DNA of 6,006 nucleotides from Synergistaceae bacterium (GTDB lineage: Bacteria; Synergistota; Synergistia; Synergistales; Aminobacteriaceae), in contig JAFRSL010000001.1 of NCBI GenBank assembly GCA_017427625.1, positions 1 through 6,006 on the forward strand. The letters run 5' to 3'. This document shows, piece by piece, positions 1-5,443 of the stretch (the stretch's first letter is position 1; the number at the start of each line of letters is the position of its first letter). Both the position numbers and the translations under genes were made by a program. A model generated the notes under the pieces. That model had not been told where the DNA came from. It ran no database searches and worked only from the letters and a program-made list of their open reading frames with translations.

Positions 1-1
1 C

Positions 2-793
2 AATCTTGCTGTTCTCGGCGGAATGTCAGGGCCTCTAGCGTTGACTCTCTCACTCATGGCCTGCCTTGCAGTCGGGTGCGTATGCGGTGCGTTAAACGGA
101 TTCCTTTGCACGAGGTTCAAGGAATTGTTCTCGATGATAATCACGCTGGCGACTCAGCTGTTCTTCCGTGGCTTCAGCTACCTCATCATAGGCGGGGAGA
201 CTCTGACGTTCAAAGATCCGACGTTCCGTTCACTTTCGGCACTCAACAAGCTGGTTGATGTCGGAGGCGTGAAAGTCCCAGTGTCATTGCCGGTGTTCTT
301 GGTGTTCGCGGTGGTGTTCTTCGTTTGGCTTCACATGACTGGAAACGGACGAAAGATCTTTGCGATCGGAACAAACAGATCCGCAACATACTATTCCGGC
401 GTACAGACCGACAGGATAAAATTCTGGTGCTTCGTGATCGCTGGCTTAATGAGCGCGGTAACAGGAATATTCTTCGTCGGGAACTCGTCATCAAGCGTTA
501 AGGCCGACATCATGGACGGTTACCACATGTACGCGATCGCTGCGGCAGTGTTGGGAGGCTTTTCGACTGACGGCGGAAAAGGAAGCGTAATCGGTGCGGC
601 AATATCACTCGTGATTTTCGGAGTCGTGAAATTCGGACTTGGTACTCTGTTCGGTTTTGCTGACAGCGCGGTGAATTTGTCGGTTGGCGTGATACTAATT
701 CTGAGCGTTTTACTGCCGAATTTGGTCGAAGATTGGCAGAACGCAAGGAGAGTAGCGAGGCGCAGGGCAGAAACAGCGGCCCAGCACTCATAA
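2..793 (+). CDS. Sugar ABC transporter permease, C-terminal part (rhamnose/ribose/AI-2 type, RhaP/RhaQ-like)
   Basis: This is an inner-membrane permease subunit of a carbohydrate ABC importer, cut by the left window edge. The reading frame is open from base 2, so the first ATG at 23 is internal and not the start. About 263 residues remain of a usual 320-340. The family pattern of the RbsC/RhaP/LsrC group (BPD_transp_2) is visible: an NGF turn after a hydrophobic segment, a TLATQLFFRG stretch, the FAIGTNRSATYYSGV loop facing the ATPase, and a late GGFSTDGGKGSVIGA segment. Several hydrophobic helices alternate with these loops, and the protein ends in a basic, Arg-rich cytoplasmic tail. The binding protein follows 95 bp downstream and a rhamnose mutarotase after that. 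This matches the known association of RhaP/RhaQ with RhaS and RhaU in rhizobial rhamnose uptake. The ATPase and any second permease should lie upstream, outside the window. Ribose, AI-2 or another sugar cannot be excluded from the permease alone. Confidence 0.88.
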   Translation, partial: NLAVLGGMSGPLALTLSLMACLAVGCVCGALNGFLCTRFKELFSMIITLATQLFFRGFSYLIIGGETLTFKDPTFRSLSALNKLVDVGGVKVPVSLPVFLVFAVVFFVWLHMTGNGRKIFAIGTNRSATYYSGVQTDRIKFWCFVIAGLMSAVTGIFFVGNSSSSVKADIMDGYHMYAIAAAVLGGFSTDGGKGSVIGAAISLVIFGVVKFGLGTLFGFADSAVNLSVGVILILSVLLPNLVEDWQNARRVARRRAETAAQHS

Positions 794-796
794 ATA

Positions 797-857
797 GGAG
801 ACGACCCCTCCGTCTCTGCAAGACACCTCCCCTTACGCAGGGGCGGTCTGACGCAGG
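797..857. repeat. Palindromic intergenic element between permease and binding-protein genes
   Basis: The gap holds two hairpin-forming stretches. The first is GAGACG (798-803) pairing perfectly with CGTCTC (811-816) over a 7-base loop. The second is ACCTCCCC (825-832) pairing with GGGGCGGT (840-847) over a 7-base loop, with one T/C mismatch. An alternative fold pairs GTCT (812-815) with AGAC (821-824). The heptamer ACGCAGG occurs at 835-841 and again at 851-857, a 16-base offset. The order CCCCTCCGTC, short stem, GACACCTCCCC, loop, GGGG resembles dispersed palindromic repeats I recall from gut bacterial genomes; this is from memory and not checked. In an operon, such hairpins before a binding-protein gene could protect its mRNA 5' end and raise its level over the permease. 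Confidence 0.5.
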
Positions 858-888
858 TACGGGGACTAAAATTTCAGGAGGTATCATC

Positions 889-1902
889 ATGAAGAAAGTA
901 TTAGCGTTAGTATTGGTTTTATCGTTCGTTTTCTCAGGGTTCGCGTTCGCTGAGGACAAGCCGGGAAAAGGTATTACGATCGGCGTTGTCTATAAGCAGT
1001 CAGGAAACCCCTACTTCCAGGCGGGAGTCGCAGGCTTCCAGAAAGCTGCTGACGAGTTGGGGTTCACGTTCATGCACGATGGCCCCGATGACGGAAGCTC
1101 GGACGGCCAGATTCGAATCGTCGAGAACTACATTGCACAGGGCGTTGATGTACTCTGCATTTCGGCGAACGACCCAGCATCACTTGTCGATGTCTGCAAC
1201 GAAGCACGCGAGGCCGGAATCAAAGTCGTAACATGGGATGCACCCGTTGACCCCGAAGGAAGAGACCTCGATGTTGAGCCAGCAAGCGCAAAGGTCATCG
1301 CACTCACACAGCTTGACTCGATGGTGAAGTCAATCGGCGGCGAGGGACAGATCGCAATCCTCTCGGCAATGGCCACAGCTCCCAACCAGAACCTCTGGAT
1401 TTCCTTCATGGAAGAGGCACTCAAGAGCGGCGACCCGAAATACGCGAAGATTGATTTCGTTGGCGTTGTCTATGGCGATGACGAGTACACAAAGTCATTC
1501 AACGAGACGCAGGCACTCCTCGAGAAATATCCGAACCTCAAGGGAATAATCGTTCCCACAACAGTAGGCGCGCCCGCAGTCAGCAAGTGCATCATGGACG
1601 CAAAGAGGAACGTGAAAGTTACGGGCCTCACGCTCGCTTCGGACATGAAGGAATTTATTGACAAAGGCATAGCCGATGAGACATTCCTTTGGAATCCTAC
1701 ACAGCTCGGTTACGCGGCATCATACGCGGCTGTGGCGTTCGTGAAAGGCCAGATTACCGGCAAAGATGGCGAGACTTTCAACGCTGGTGAGGTTGGGACG
1801 CTCACGATTGAGAAGGCTGCAGACGGAGGTACAATCAGCTTCCTGAACAAGCTCAACACGTTCAATCAGGAAACAGTCGACGCGTGGATCAATATTCTGT
1901 AA
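889..1902 (+). CDS. Periplasmic sugar-binding protein of the ABC importer (RhaS/LsrB-like)
   Basis: This 337-residue substrate-binding protein delivers a sugar to the permease encoded just upstream. The start at 889 is fixed by AGGAGG at 876-881 with a 7-base spacer; the open frame runs further upstream but lacks signal-like sequence. Residues 1-21 form a type I signal peptide: MKK, a hydrophobic core, then a FAFA cut site before EDKPG. No lipobox cysteine is present, so the mature protein should be soluble in a periplasm. The mature part follows the Peripla_BP_4 fold: ITIGVVYKQSGNPYFQ opening strand, AQGVDVLCISANDPASL, GIKVVTWDAPVDPEGRDL, and a late FLWNPTQLGYAASYAAVAFV segment. The last two resemble rhamnose- and AI-2-binding proteins more than classic ribose-binding RbsB. 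The mutarotase gene downstream favours L-rhamnose, but the ligand is inferred and not shown. Confidence 0.88.
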   Translation: MKKVLALVLVLSFVFSGFAFAEDKPGKGITIGVVYKQSGNPYFQAGVAGFQKAADELGFTFMHDGPDDGSSDGQIRIVENYIAQGVDVLCISANDPASLVDVCNEAREAGIKVVTWDAPVDPEGRDLDVEPASAKVIALTQLDSMVKSIGGEGQIAILSAMATAPNQNLWISFMEEALKSGDPKYAKIDFVGVVYGDDEYTKSFNETQALLEKYPNLKGIIVPTTVGAPAVSKCIMDAKRNVKVTGLTLASDMKEFIDKGIADETFLWNPTQLGYAASYAAVAFVKGQITGKDGETFNAGEVGTLTIEKAADGGTISFLNKLNTFNQETVDAWINIL

Positions 1903-1918
1903 CAGGAATCAGAGAATG

Positions 1919-1949
1919 ACCCCGTGAGAGAATCGCGGGGTTTCTTTTT
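1919..1949 (+). terminator. Intrinsic terminator after the binding-protein gene
   Basis: ACCCCGTG (1919-1926) pairs with CGCGGGGT (1934-1941) over a 7-base loop, giving an 8-bp GC-rich stem with one G-U pair, followed by TTTCTTTTT ending at 1949. It lies 17 bases after the binding-protein stop and ends 17 bases before the mutarotase start. No separate promoter fits between them, so the mutarotase is probably reached by readthrough. The hairpin may therefore lower mutarotase expression relative to the binding protein. Confidence 0.85.
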
Positions 1950-1966
1950 GAGAGGAGGACAACAAC

Positions 1967-2284
1967 ATGGAGCGTTATGCGTGGAAAGCAACGGTAAAGC
2001 CCGGAATGCTTGCGGAGTACAGGAGACGTCATGACAACATTTGGCCGGAGCTGAAAGAATTGCTGAAGTCAGCGGGAATTTGCAACTATACGATATGGAA
2101 CGTTGGCGATGAGCTTTTCGGTTACTATGAGTGCGAGAAGGGCGTCGAATTTGCAGCGCGTACTCAGGCGGAAAGCGAGATTGTTGACCGCTGGAACGAG
2201 TACATGAAGGACGTTATGGTCATGGAGATGGATCCTGTTACGGGAGCGCAGCCGAAACTTGAGCAGGTATTCTTCTTGGAGTAA
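1967..2284 (+). CDS. rhaM: L-rhamnose mutarotase
   Basis: This cytoplasmic enzyme of 105 residues interconverts the alpha and beta anomers of L-rhamnose, feeding the form used by rhamnose isomerase. Length and alignment by eye match E. coli RhaM (104 residues) almost without gaps: the EYRRRHDNIWPEL block includes Tyr18 and His22, the catalytic proton donor in the family, and NYTIW carries Tyr41. The RW.EYM.DVM block follows at residues 75-84. One departure is Asn77 where E. coli has the second Trp of a Trp-Trp pair lining the sugar site; Trp76 is kept. The start is set by AGGAGG at 1953-1958 with an 8-base spacer. The gene follows the sugar-binding protein after a terminator hairpin and is the last gene of the operon in view. 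The homologous rhizobial gene is called rhaU. No rhamnose isomerase, kinase or aldolase is in the window. Confidence 0.92.
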   Translation: MERYAWKATVKPGMLAEYRRRHDNIWPELKELLKSAGICNYTIWNVGDELFGYYECEKGVEFAARTQAESEIVDRWNEYMKDVMVMEMDPVTGAQPKLEQVFFLE

Positions 2285-2290
2285 TCATGA

Positions 2291-2328
2291 AGTGAGAGAG
2301 CGTTATAACTCCCTCACTTTTTGCTTTT
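2291..2328 (+). terminator. Intrinsic terminator after rhaM, between convergent genes
   Basis: AGTGAG (2291-2296) pairs with CTCACT (2313-2318). After an A/C mismatch, the stem continues with GAG (2298-2300) and CTC (2309-2311) around an 8-base loop. The T-rich run TTTTTGCTTTT follows on the + strand and reaches the stop codon of the convergent thioredoxin reductase gene (2327-2329). On the - strand the hairpin is followed by TCATGATTAC, with no U-run, so it should act mainly for rhaM. Confidence 0.75.
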
Positions 2329-3529
2329 ATGCCAATGCGCCGTCAATGTCAGCTTCGTTCTTCAGTGTAGTAACCTTCTCGACAACGCCCTTCCTGATTT
2401 CTGCGATGGCCGGAAGTTTGTCAGAAAGCCCAAGTTTCTCCGTCATTCTTGCGTTCCTGTAACCGTCAATCATTGTCACTTTAACGCCCTTAGACTTCGC
2501 AACACTCTCGACAGCATTCGATAATTTCACCTGAGCCTCATCAATGCTCGAATAGAAGAACGCCATAACTTCATCGGGTTCAAGGAGTGTCGAGCGGAGA
2601 TGAAGCTGCTCATTGATGTACGAGCTTGCCGCCATTGCAGCCACTGCACCGTCAGAAGCCGCCGTTATTACCTGACGAAGATACTTGCTCCTTACGTCTC
2701 CAGCCGCGAAAATTCCCTCAACCGATGTCTCCATGTGGTCATTCGTGATTATCCAGCCGCCCTTTTCAGCCTTGACGAGTCCCCTAACGCATTCATCGTC
2801 CGGCTCTTGTCCAACGAACATGAACACTCCAGCTACGGGAAGATTGCTGACTTCACCAGTTCTTACATTCTTGATGACTAGGTTCTCAACCATTCCGTTG
2901 CCTTCGATTTTCTCGACCACCGTGTTGTAGATCGGCTCAATCTTAGGGTTAGCGAGTGCCTGAGCTATTGCCGACCTGTCAGCGCGGAACTCATCTCTTC
3001 GGTGAATGATGTAGACCTTCGACGCAAACTTCGTGAGGTAATTCCCTTCCTCGACCGCTGTGTTTCCTCCTCCGACTACAGCGACGTCATAGCCCTCGAA
3101 GAAAGCTCCGTCGCATGTCGCGCAGAAACTCACGCCCTGCCCAATGAGTTCAGCCTCGCCTTCACAGCCAAGACGTTTGAAGTGTGCGCCTGTTGCCACG
3201 ATTATTGCTTCAGCCTCAATCTCGATGGTCTCCTTGCCCTTTTTGGTGATGACGATCTTCTTGTCTCCGCGAATTTCAACCTTGCTGTCGTCAACCCTGC
3301 GAATCTCAGTCTCAAATTTGAGCGCGTGATTCTTCAGCATCTCGCCAAGTTCCGAGCCTGTAGCATGTGAAACGCCGGGATAGTTTTCGATTTCGTCAGT
3401 GTTGTTGATCTGACCGCCTGCTACTCCGCGTTCAAGGACGAGGACATCGAGACCTGCGCGCCTTCCATAGATTGCTGCCGACATTCCGGCCGGGCCTGCT
3501 CCGATTATTACAAGTTCATGCTTCTCCAT
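2327..3529 (-). CDS. trxB: Thioredoxin reductase with a C-terminal cysteine-free thioredoxin-like domain
   Basis: This 400-residue flavoprotein should use NADPH to reduce thioredoxin in the cytoplasm. Residues 1-312 form a normal low-molecular-weight thioredoxin reductase: FAD motif GAGPAG (10-15), redox pair CATC (136-139) in SFCATCDGAFF, pyridine-nucleotide motif GGGNTA (153-158), the HRRDEFRA segment (176-183) typical of NADPH binding, and the second FAD motif GIFAAGDVR (272-280). Usual family length is about 310. Residues 316-400 are extra. They read as a thioredoxin fold: a VMAFFYSS strand where VDFWAxWC would be, a helix, a VTMIDG strand, a LPAIAEIRKG strand with a cis-proline candidate (Pro373), and a last helix. 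No cysteine occurs in this tail; SSID sits about where CxxC would be. The start is supported by an AAAGGAAG ribosome site complementary to 3538-3545. A thioredoxin gene is transcribed divergently 92 bp away and is the likely partner. Confidence 0.93.
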   Translation of the reverse strand: MEKHELVIIGAGPAGMSAAIYGRRAGLDVLVLERGVAGGQINNTDEIENYPGVSHATGSELGEMLKNHALKFETEIRRVDDSKVEIRGDKKIVITKKGKETIEIEAEAIIVATGAHFKRLGCEGEAELIGQGVSFCATCDGAFFEGYDVAVVGGGNTAVEEGNYLTKFASKVYIIHRRDEFRADRSAIAQALANPKIEPIYNTVVEKIEGNGMVENLVIKNVRTGEVSNLPVAGVFMFVGQEPDDECVRGLVKAEKGGWIITNDHMETSVEGIFAAGDVRSKYLRQVITAASDGAVAAMAASSYINEQLHLRSTLLEPDEVMAFFYSSIDEAQVKLSNAVESVAKSKGVKVTMIDGYRNARMTEKLGLSDKLPAIAEIRKGVVEKVTTLKNEADIDGALA

Positions 3530-3561
3530 TGGTTAGTCTTCCTTTCATGTTATGAGGACAA

Positions 3562-3591
3562 TATAATACTACAGTTCCCATAAGCTATAAT
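3562..3591. promoter_or_regulatory. Divergent promoter region of trxB and the thioredoxin gene
   Basis: The 92-bp gap between the divergent genes contains two perfect TATAAT hexamers read on the + strand, at 3562-3567 and 3586-3591. The second is well placed as the -10 box of the thioredoxin gene, giving a leader of about 24 bases. On the - strand, TATTAT (complement of 3563-3568) could be the -10 box of trxB. No good TTGACA-type -35 box is seen for either direction, so an activator may be involved. The strand assignments are inference. Confidence 0.4.
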
Positions 3592-3621
3592 ATGTGCAAC
3601 AAGATAATCGAGGTGAATTAA

Positions 3622-3960
3622 ATGGCAGTAACGGAAATAACGAAGGAGAATTTCGAGGAAGAGTGCAAGAACAGTCCGGTTCCTGCAGTACTGGATTTCT
3701 GGGGGCCTAAGTGCGGGCCTTGCTTGGCGTTGATGCCGAAGTATCACGAGCTCGCTGAGAATCCAAAGTATGAGGGAAAATTCAAGTTCTGCTCGGTCGA
3801 CACGTCAAAGAACCGAAGAGTAGCTATGATGGTTCGTCCCGCTGTAATGATGCAGCCTGCGTTCCTATTCTTCAAGGACGGTCAGGAAGTTGCAAGGCTT
3901 GTCGGAGATAAACTCACTATCGAGGCTATAACTGCTAAGGTTGACGAGCTTATGGCCTAG
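3622..3960 (+). CDS. trxA: Thioredoxin, variant KCGPC type of amino-acid-fermenting anaerobes
   Basis: This 112-residue cytoplasmic dithiol carrier is of normal thioredoxin length. It has the redox pair CGPC (31-34) in FWGPKCGPC, where Lys30 replaces the near-invariant Trp before the first cysteine. The cis-proline is Pro79 in MQPAFLFFKDG, preceded by Gln instead of the usual Thr or Ile. Other cysteines are Cys15 and Cys57. The blocks CLALMP, YEGKFKF, DTSKNRR and FFKDGQEV resemble thioredoxins that serve glycine, sarcosine and betaine reductases in anaerobes such as Eubacterium acidaminophilum, recalled by memory. Those also depart from WCGPC and are linked to trxB. Start: GAGGTG at 3610-3615 with a 6-base spacer. 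It is divergent from trxB, so the two probably form one redox system. No glycine reductase gene is in view, so the electron acceptor is unknown; it could be a general thioredoxin. Confidence 0.88.
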   Translation: MAVTEITKENFEEECKNSPVPAVLDFWGPKCGPCLALMPKYHELAENPKYEGKFKFCSVDTSKNRRVAMMVRPAVMMQPAFLFFKDGQEVARLVGDKLTIEAITAKVDELMA

Positions 3961-3972
3961 CCCAAGAGAGGA

Positions 3973-4359
3973 CTAACTTCTCCACACTCGCAATAATTCG
4001 CCGGCGGTGAAATCAGGTGCAAGCTCATTCTCCTTGAGCATTTTCTTTACGAGTGCAGCGTTGAAAGGTTCACCGCATTTTACGCAGTCAAAGGCGATGG
4101 CTTCCATTAAGTTCGCAAAACCTTTGTGTTCTCTCAACCATTGCTGAATATGCCTCTTCTTCGCCCGCTTCTCTGCATCCTTGCTTTTGTCGCGCGTCTT
4201 GTATGCGTAAGCTGCATATGCTTTCTGAACGCTTTTGTAGCCGTAACCCTGAGCGTCATCCAAAACTTCGCCTGTATCTTTGTCGACTATCACATAACGT
4301 TTGTCGTACGCATCTGAGAGCTTTTCGTCTTCGATCACCGTTATATTTTTCTCTGGCAT
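3973..4359 (-). CDS. Uncharacterised charged protein with a CxxC pair
   Basis: I do not recognise a named family with confidence. The product is about 128 residues, soluble and rich in Lys and Ala. It has three parts. The N-terminal beta-like stretch holds RYVIVDKDTGEVLDDAQGYGYKS. A strongly basic central helix runs from about residue 45 to 80, including KTRDKSKDAEKRAKKRH. The C-terminal part has CVKC and ends in FTAGELLRVW. Similar short proteins with a 'VDKDTGEVLDDAQGYGYK' opening occur, as I recall, as hypothetical genes in Firmicutes, sometimes near mobile DNA. The single CxxC is not enough to call a zinc site. Two starts are possible: Met at 4359 has AGAGG 8 bases upstream and is preferred; Met at 4365 would leave only 2 bases. 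It converges on the thioredoxin gene with a 12-bp gap and no clear terminator, and diverges from efp. Confidence 0.75.
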   Translation of the reverse strand: MPEKNITVIEDEKLSDAYDKRYVIVDKDTGEVLDDAQGYGYKSVQKAYAAYAYKTRDKSKDAEKRAKKRHIQQWLREHKGFANLMEAIAFDCVKCGEPFNAALVKKMLKENELAPDFTAGELLRVWRS

Positions 4360-4379
4360 CTTCATTACCTCTCTTGTCC

Positions 4380-4407
4380 ATAAAATTCTTGACAGTCCTC
4401 ATGGCAA
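4380..4407 (-). promoter_or_regulatory. Possible promoter of the uncharacterised CxxC gene
   Basis: On the - strand, TTGCCA (complement of 4402-4407) is followed after 16 bases by TTTTAT (complement of 4380-4385). This is a fair -35 but a weak -10, placed just ahead of the gene's ribosome site. It overlaps the efp promoter on the other strand, so the two could interfere with each other. Confidence 0.3.
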
Positions 4408-4419
4408 GTATACTATAAT
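4389..4419 (+). promoter_or_regulatory. Probable sigma-70 promoter of the efp operon
   Basis: A perfect -35 box TTGACA (4389-4394) is followed by a perfect TATAAT (4414-4419) with a 19-base spacer, slightly longer than the 17 optimum. An overlapping ACTATA at 4412 would give 17 but is a poorer match. Transcription would start near 4426, giving a leader of about 28 bases before efp. Confidence 0.6.
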
Positions 4420-4453
4420 TATCATCAGCAAATTTCGGAAAGGATTGATTCCA

Positions 4454-5026
4454 ATGGCACAGGTAGCAGATACAACTACATTCTATGTCGGATTAAAGCT
4501 CCGTTGGCAGGACGGAATATGGGAAATCGTGGAGTATGACCATCACAAAATGGGACGCGGAGGCGCAGTAGTCCGCACGAAACTCCGCAACGTCGAAACC
4601 GGCTCAATCGTCGAAAATTCGTTCAAGCCCGGTGAAAAGTTCGAGCGAATAATCTACGAGGACAAGCCCGCTCAGTACAGCTACAGGGACGGCGCAGACT
4701 ACGTTTTCATGGACCTCGCAACGTATGAGGAAATGAGACTCTCGCCTGAAGTTCTCGGAGACGCAGCGAAATATCTCGTTGACGACATGGAGATTCAGAT
4801 TGAGTACTTCGAGGGCAAGGTCATGGGCATCGAGCTTCCAAAGAGCGTAACGATGAAGGTAGTCGACACACCTCCCGCTTTCAAGGGCGACACCGTAACA
4901 GGCGGAGGAAAGCCCGCAACCCTTGAGACTGGTCTCGTCGTAACAGTTCCGGTATTCGTTGAGCCGGGAGAAATGATAGTTGTCGACACACGCACAGGAC
5001 AGTATCTTGAGCGCGCAAAGAAGTAA
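4454..5026 (+). CDS. efp: Elongation factor P, arginine-tip type
   Basis: EF-P binds the ribosome between the P and E sites and relieves stalling at consecutive prolines. The 190-residue product has the normal three domains: N-terminal KOW-like (about 9-68), central OB (about 72-133) and C-terminal OB (about 138-187). The last holds the family signature GGGKPATLETG followed by VVTVPVFVEPG. The start is set by AAGGA at 4440-4444 with a 9-base spacer; the open frame runs further upstream but that part lacks homology. The loop that reaches the peptidyl-transferase centre reads HKMGRGGAVV, so the tip residue is Arg35 and not the Lys that is modified in E. coli or Bacillus. The context GRGG resembles Thermus thermophilus EF-P more than the rhamnosylated Pseudomonas type (SGRN). 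It is first in an operon with an Asp23-family gene, a membrane protein and nusB. Confidence 0.95.
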   Translation: MAQVADTTTFYVGLKLRWQDGIWEIVEYDHHKMGRGGAVVRTKLRNVETGSIVENSFKPGEKFERIIYEDKPAQYSYRDGADYVFMDLATYEEMRLSPEVLGDAAKYLVDDMEIQIEYFEGKVMGIELPKSVTMKVVDTPPAFKGDTVTGGGKPATLETGLVVTVPVFVEPGEMIVVDTRTGQYLERAKK

Positions 5027-5440
5027 ATGCCTGACTCAGACGAAAAGCTAAAGACTCCGAACGGCGGAATGATTCACATTTCGGAGGACGTAATAGCCGA
5101 GTTAGCCCGCAAGACGATTCAGGGAATCCCCAACATCAAGACGGCAGGATTGGCCTCTAAGTTCAACATTGGACGCAAAAGCAGCGGAATACGTGTATCA
5201 GTTGAACAGACTCAGGGGAGCGTTTCTGTTGATGCTTATGTTCTGGTGAAGTACGGACAGAGGATTCCCGATTTGGCTTGGGATGTTCAGGAGAAGATAA
5301 AGGACAATCTCGAACGCTACACGGGCTATGATGTCAAGGCCGTCAATGTGAACGTTCAGGGGATATACACGGGTTCAGGGGACAATATAGAGATGAACAT
5401 TGAGCCGGACAACCCGTCGCCGGACGAAGAGGCAGATTAG
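5027..5440 (+). CDS. Asp23/Gls24 family protein (DUF322)
   Basis: The 137-residue protein belongs to the alkaline-shock protein 23 family, whose members are linked to envelope stress or, like Bacillus YqhY, to fatty-acid control; the precise job here is unknown. The domain spans about residues 15-115: helix ISEDVIAELARKTIQGIPNI, strand GIRVSVEQ, strand VSVDAYVLVKYG, helix IPDLAWDVQEKIKDNLERYT, strand VKAVNVNVQGI. The last motif is diagnostic. The tail from about 116 is acidic and probably disordered. There is no membrane segment or signal. The ATG directly abuts the efp stop (TAAATG), which with only a weak AAAGAAG upstream suggests translational coupling. Met15 is a less likely alternative start. 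The position between efp and nusB echoes Bacillus, where yqhY lies just before nusB. The next gene encodes a possible membrane partner. Confidence 0.9.
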   Translation: MPDSDEKLKTPNGGMIHISEDVIAELARKTIQGIPNIKTAGLASKFNIGRKSSGIRVSVEQTQGSVSVDAYVLVKYGQRIPDLAWDVQEKIKDNLERYTGYDVKAVNVNVQGIYTGSGDNIEMNIEPDNPSPDEEAD

Positions 5441-5443
5441 GCC

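Noticed and set aside
733..888. Upstream extension of the binding-protein frame
   Set aside because: It overlaps the permease 3' end and a palindromic element. AGGAGG and a classic signal peptide begin exactly at 889, so the earlier ATG is not the start.
510..959. 149-codon open frame on the - strand
   Set aside because: It lies opposite the permease end and the binding-protein signal peptide, both well supported. Its product is Arg/Ser-rich and low in recognisable motifs, as expected of an antisense shadow.
3002..3370. 122-codon open frame on the + strand
   Set aside because: It is opposite the FAD and CATC region of thioredoxin reductase, whose motifs are unmistakable. The + strand product has no family features.
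3961..3985. Possible terminator between the thioredoxin gene and the convergent CxxC gene
   Set aside because: Only a 4-bp GAGA/TCTC pairing is visible, overlapping the coding end of the other gene and without a T-run.
4301..4453. N-terminal extension of EF-P
   Set aside because: The extra codons cross the promoter region and the divergent gene. EF-P family length and the AAGGA site both support the start at 4454.
4454..4700. Link between arginine-tip EF-P and the rhamnose genes through rhamnosylation
   Set aside because: EarP uses dTDP-rhamnose made from glucose-1-phosphate, not imported rhamnose. The loop is of the GRGG type and no earP is present in the window.
4861..4992. Repeated GTCGACACAC at about 4862 and 4982 as a possible binding-site pair
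   Set aside because: Both copies encode the VVDT residues in the conserved EF-P C-terminal domain, so coding constraint explains them.
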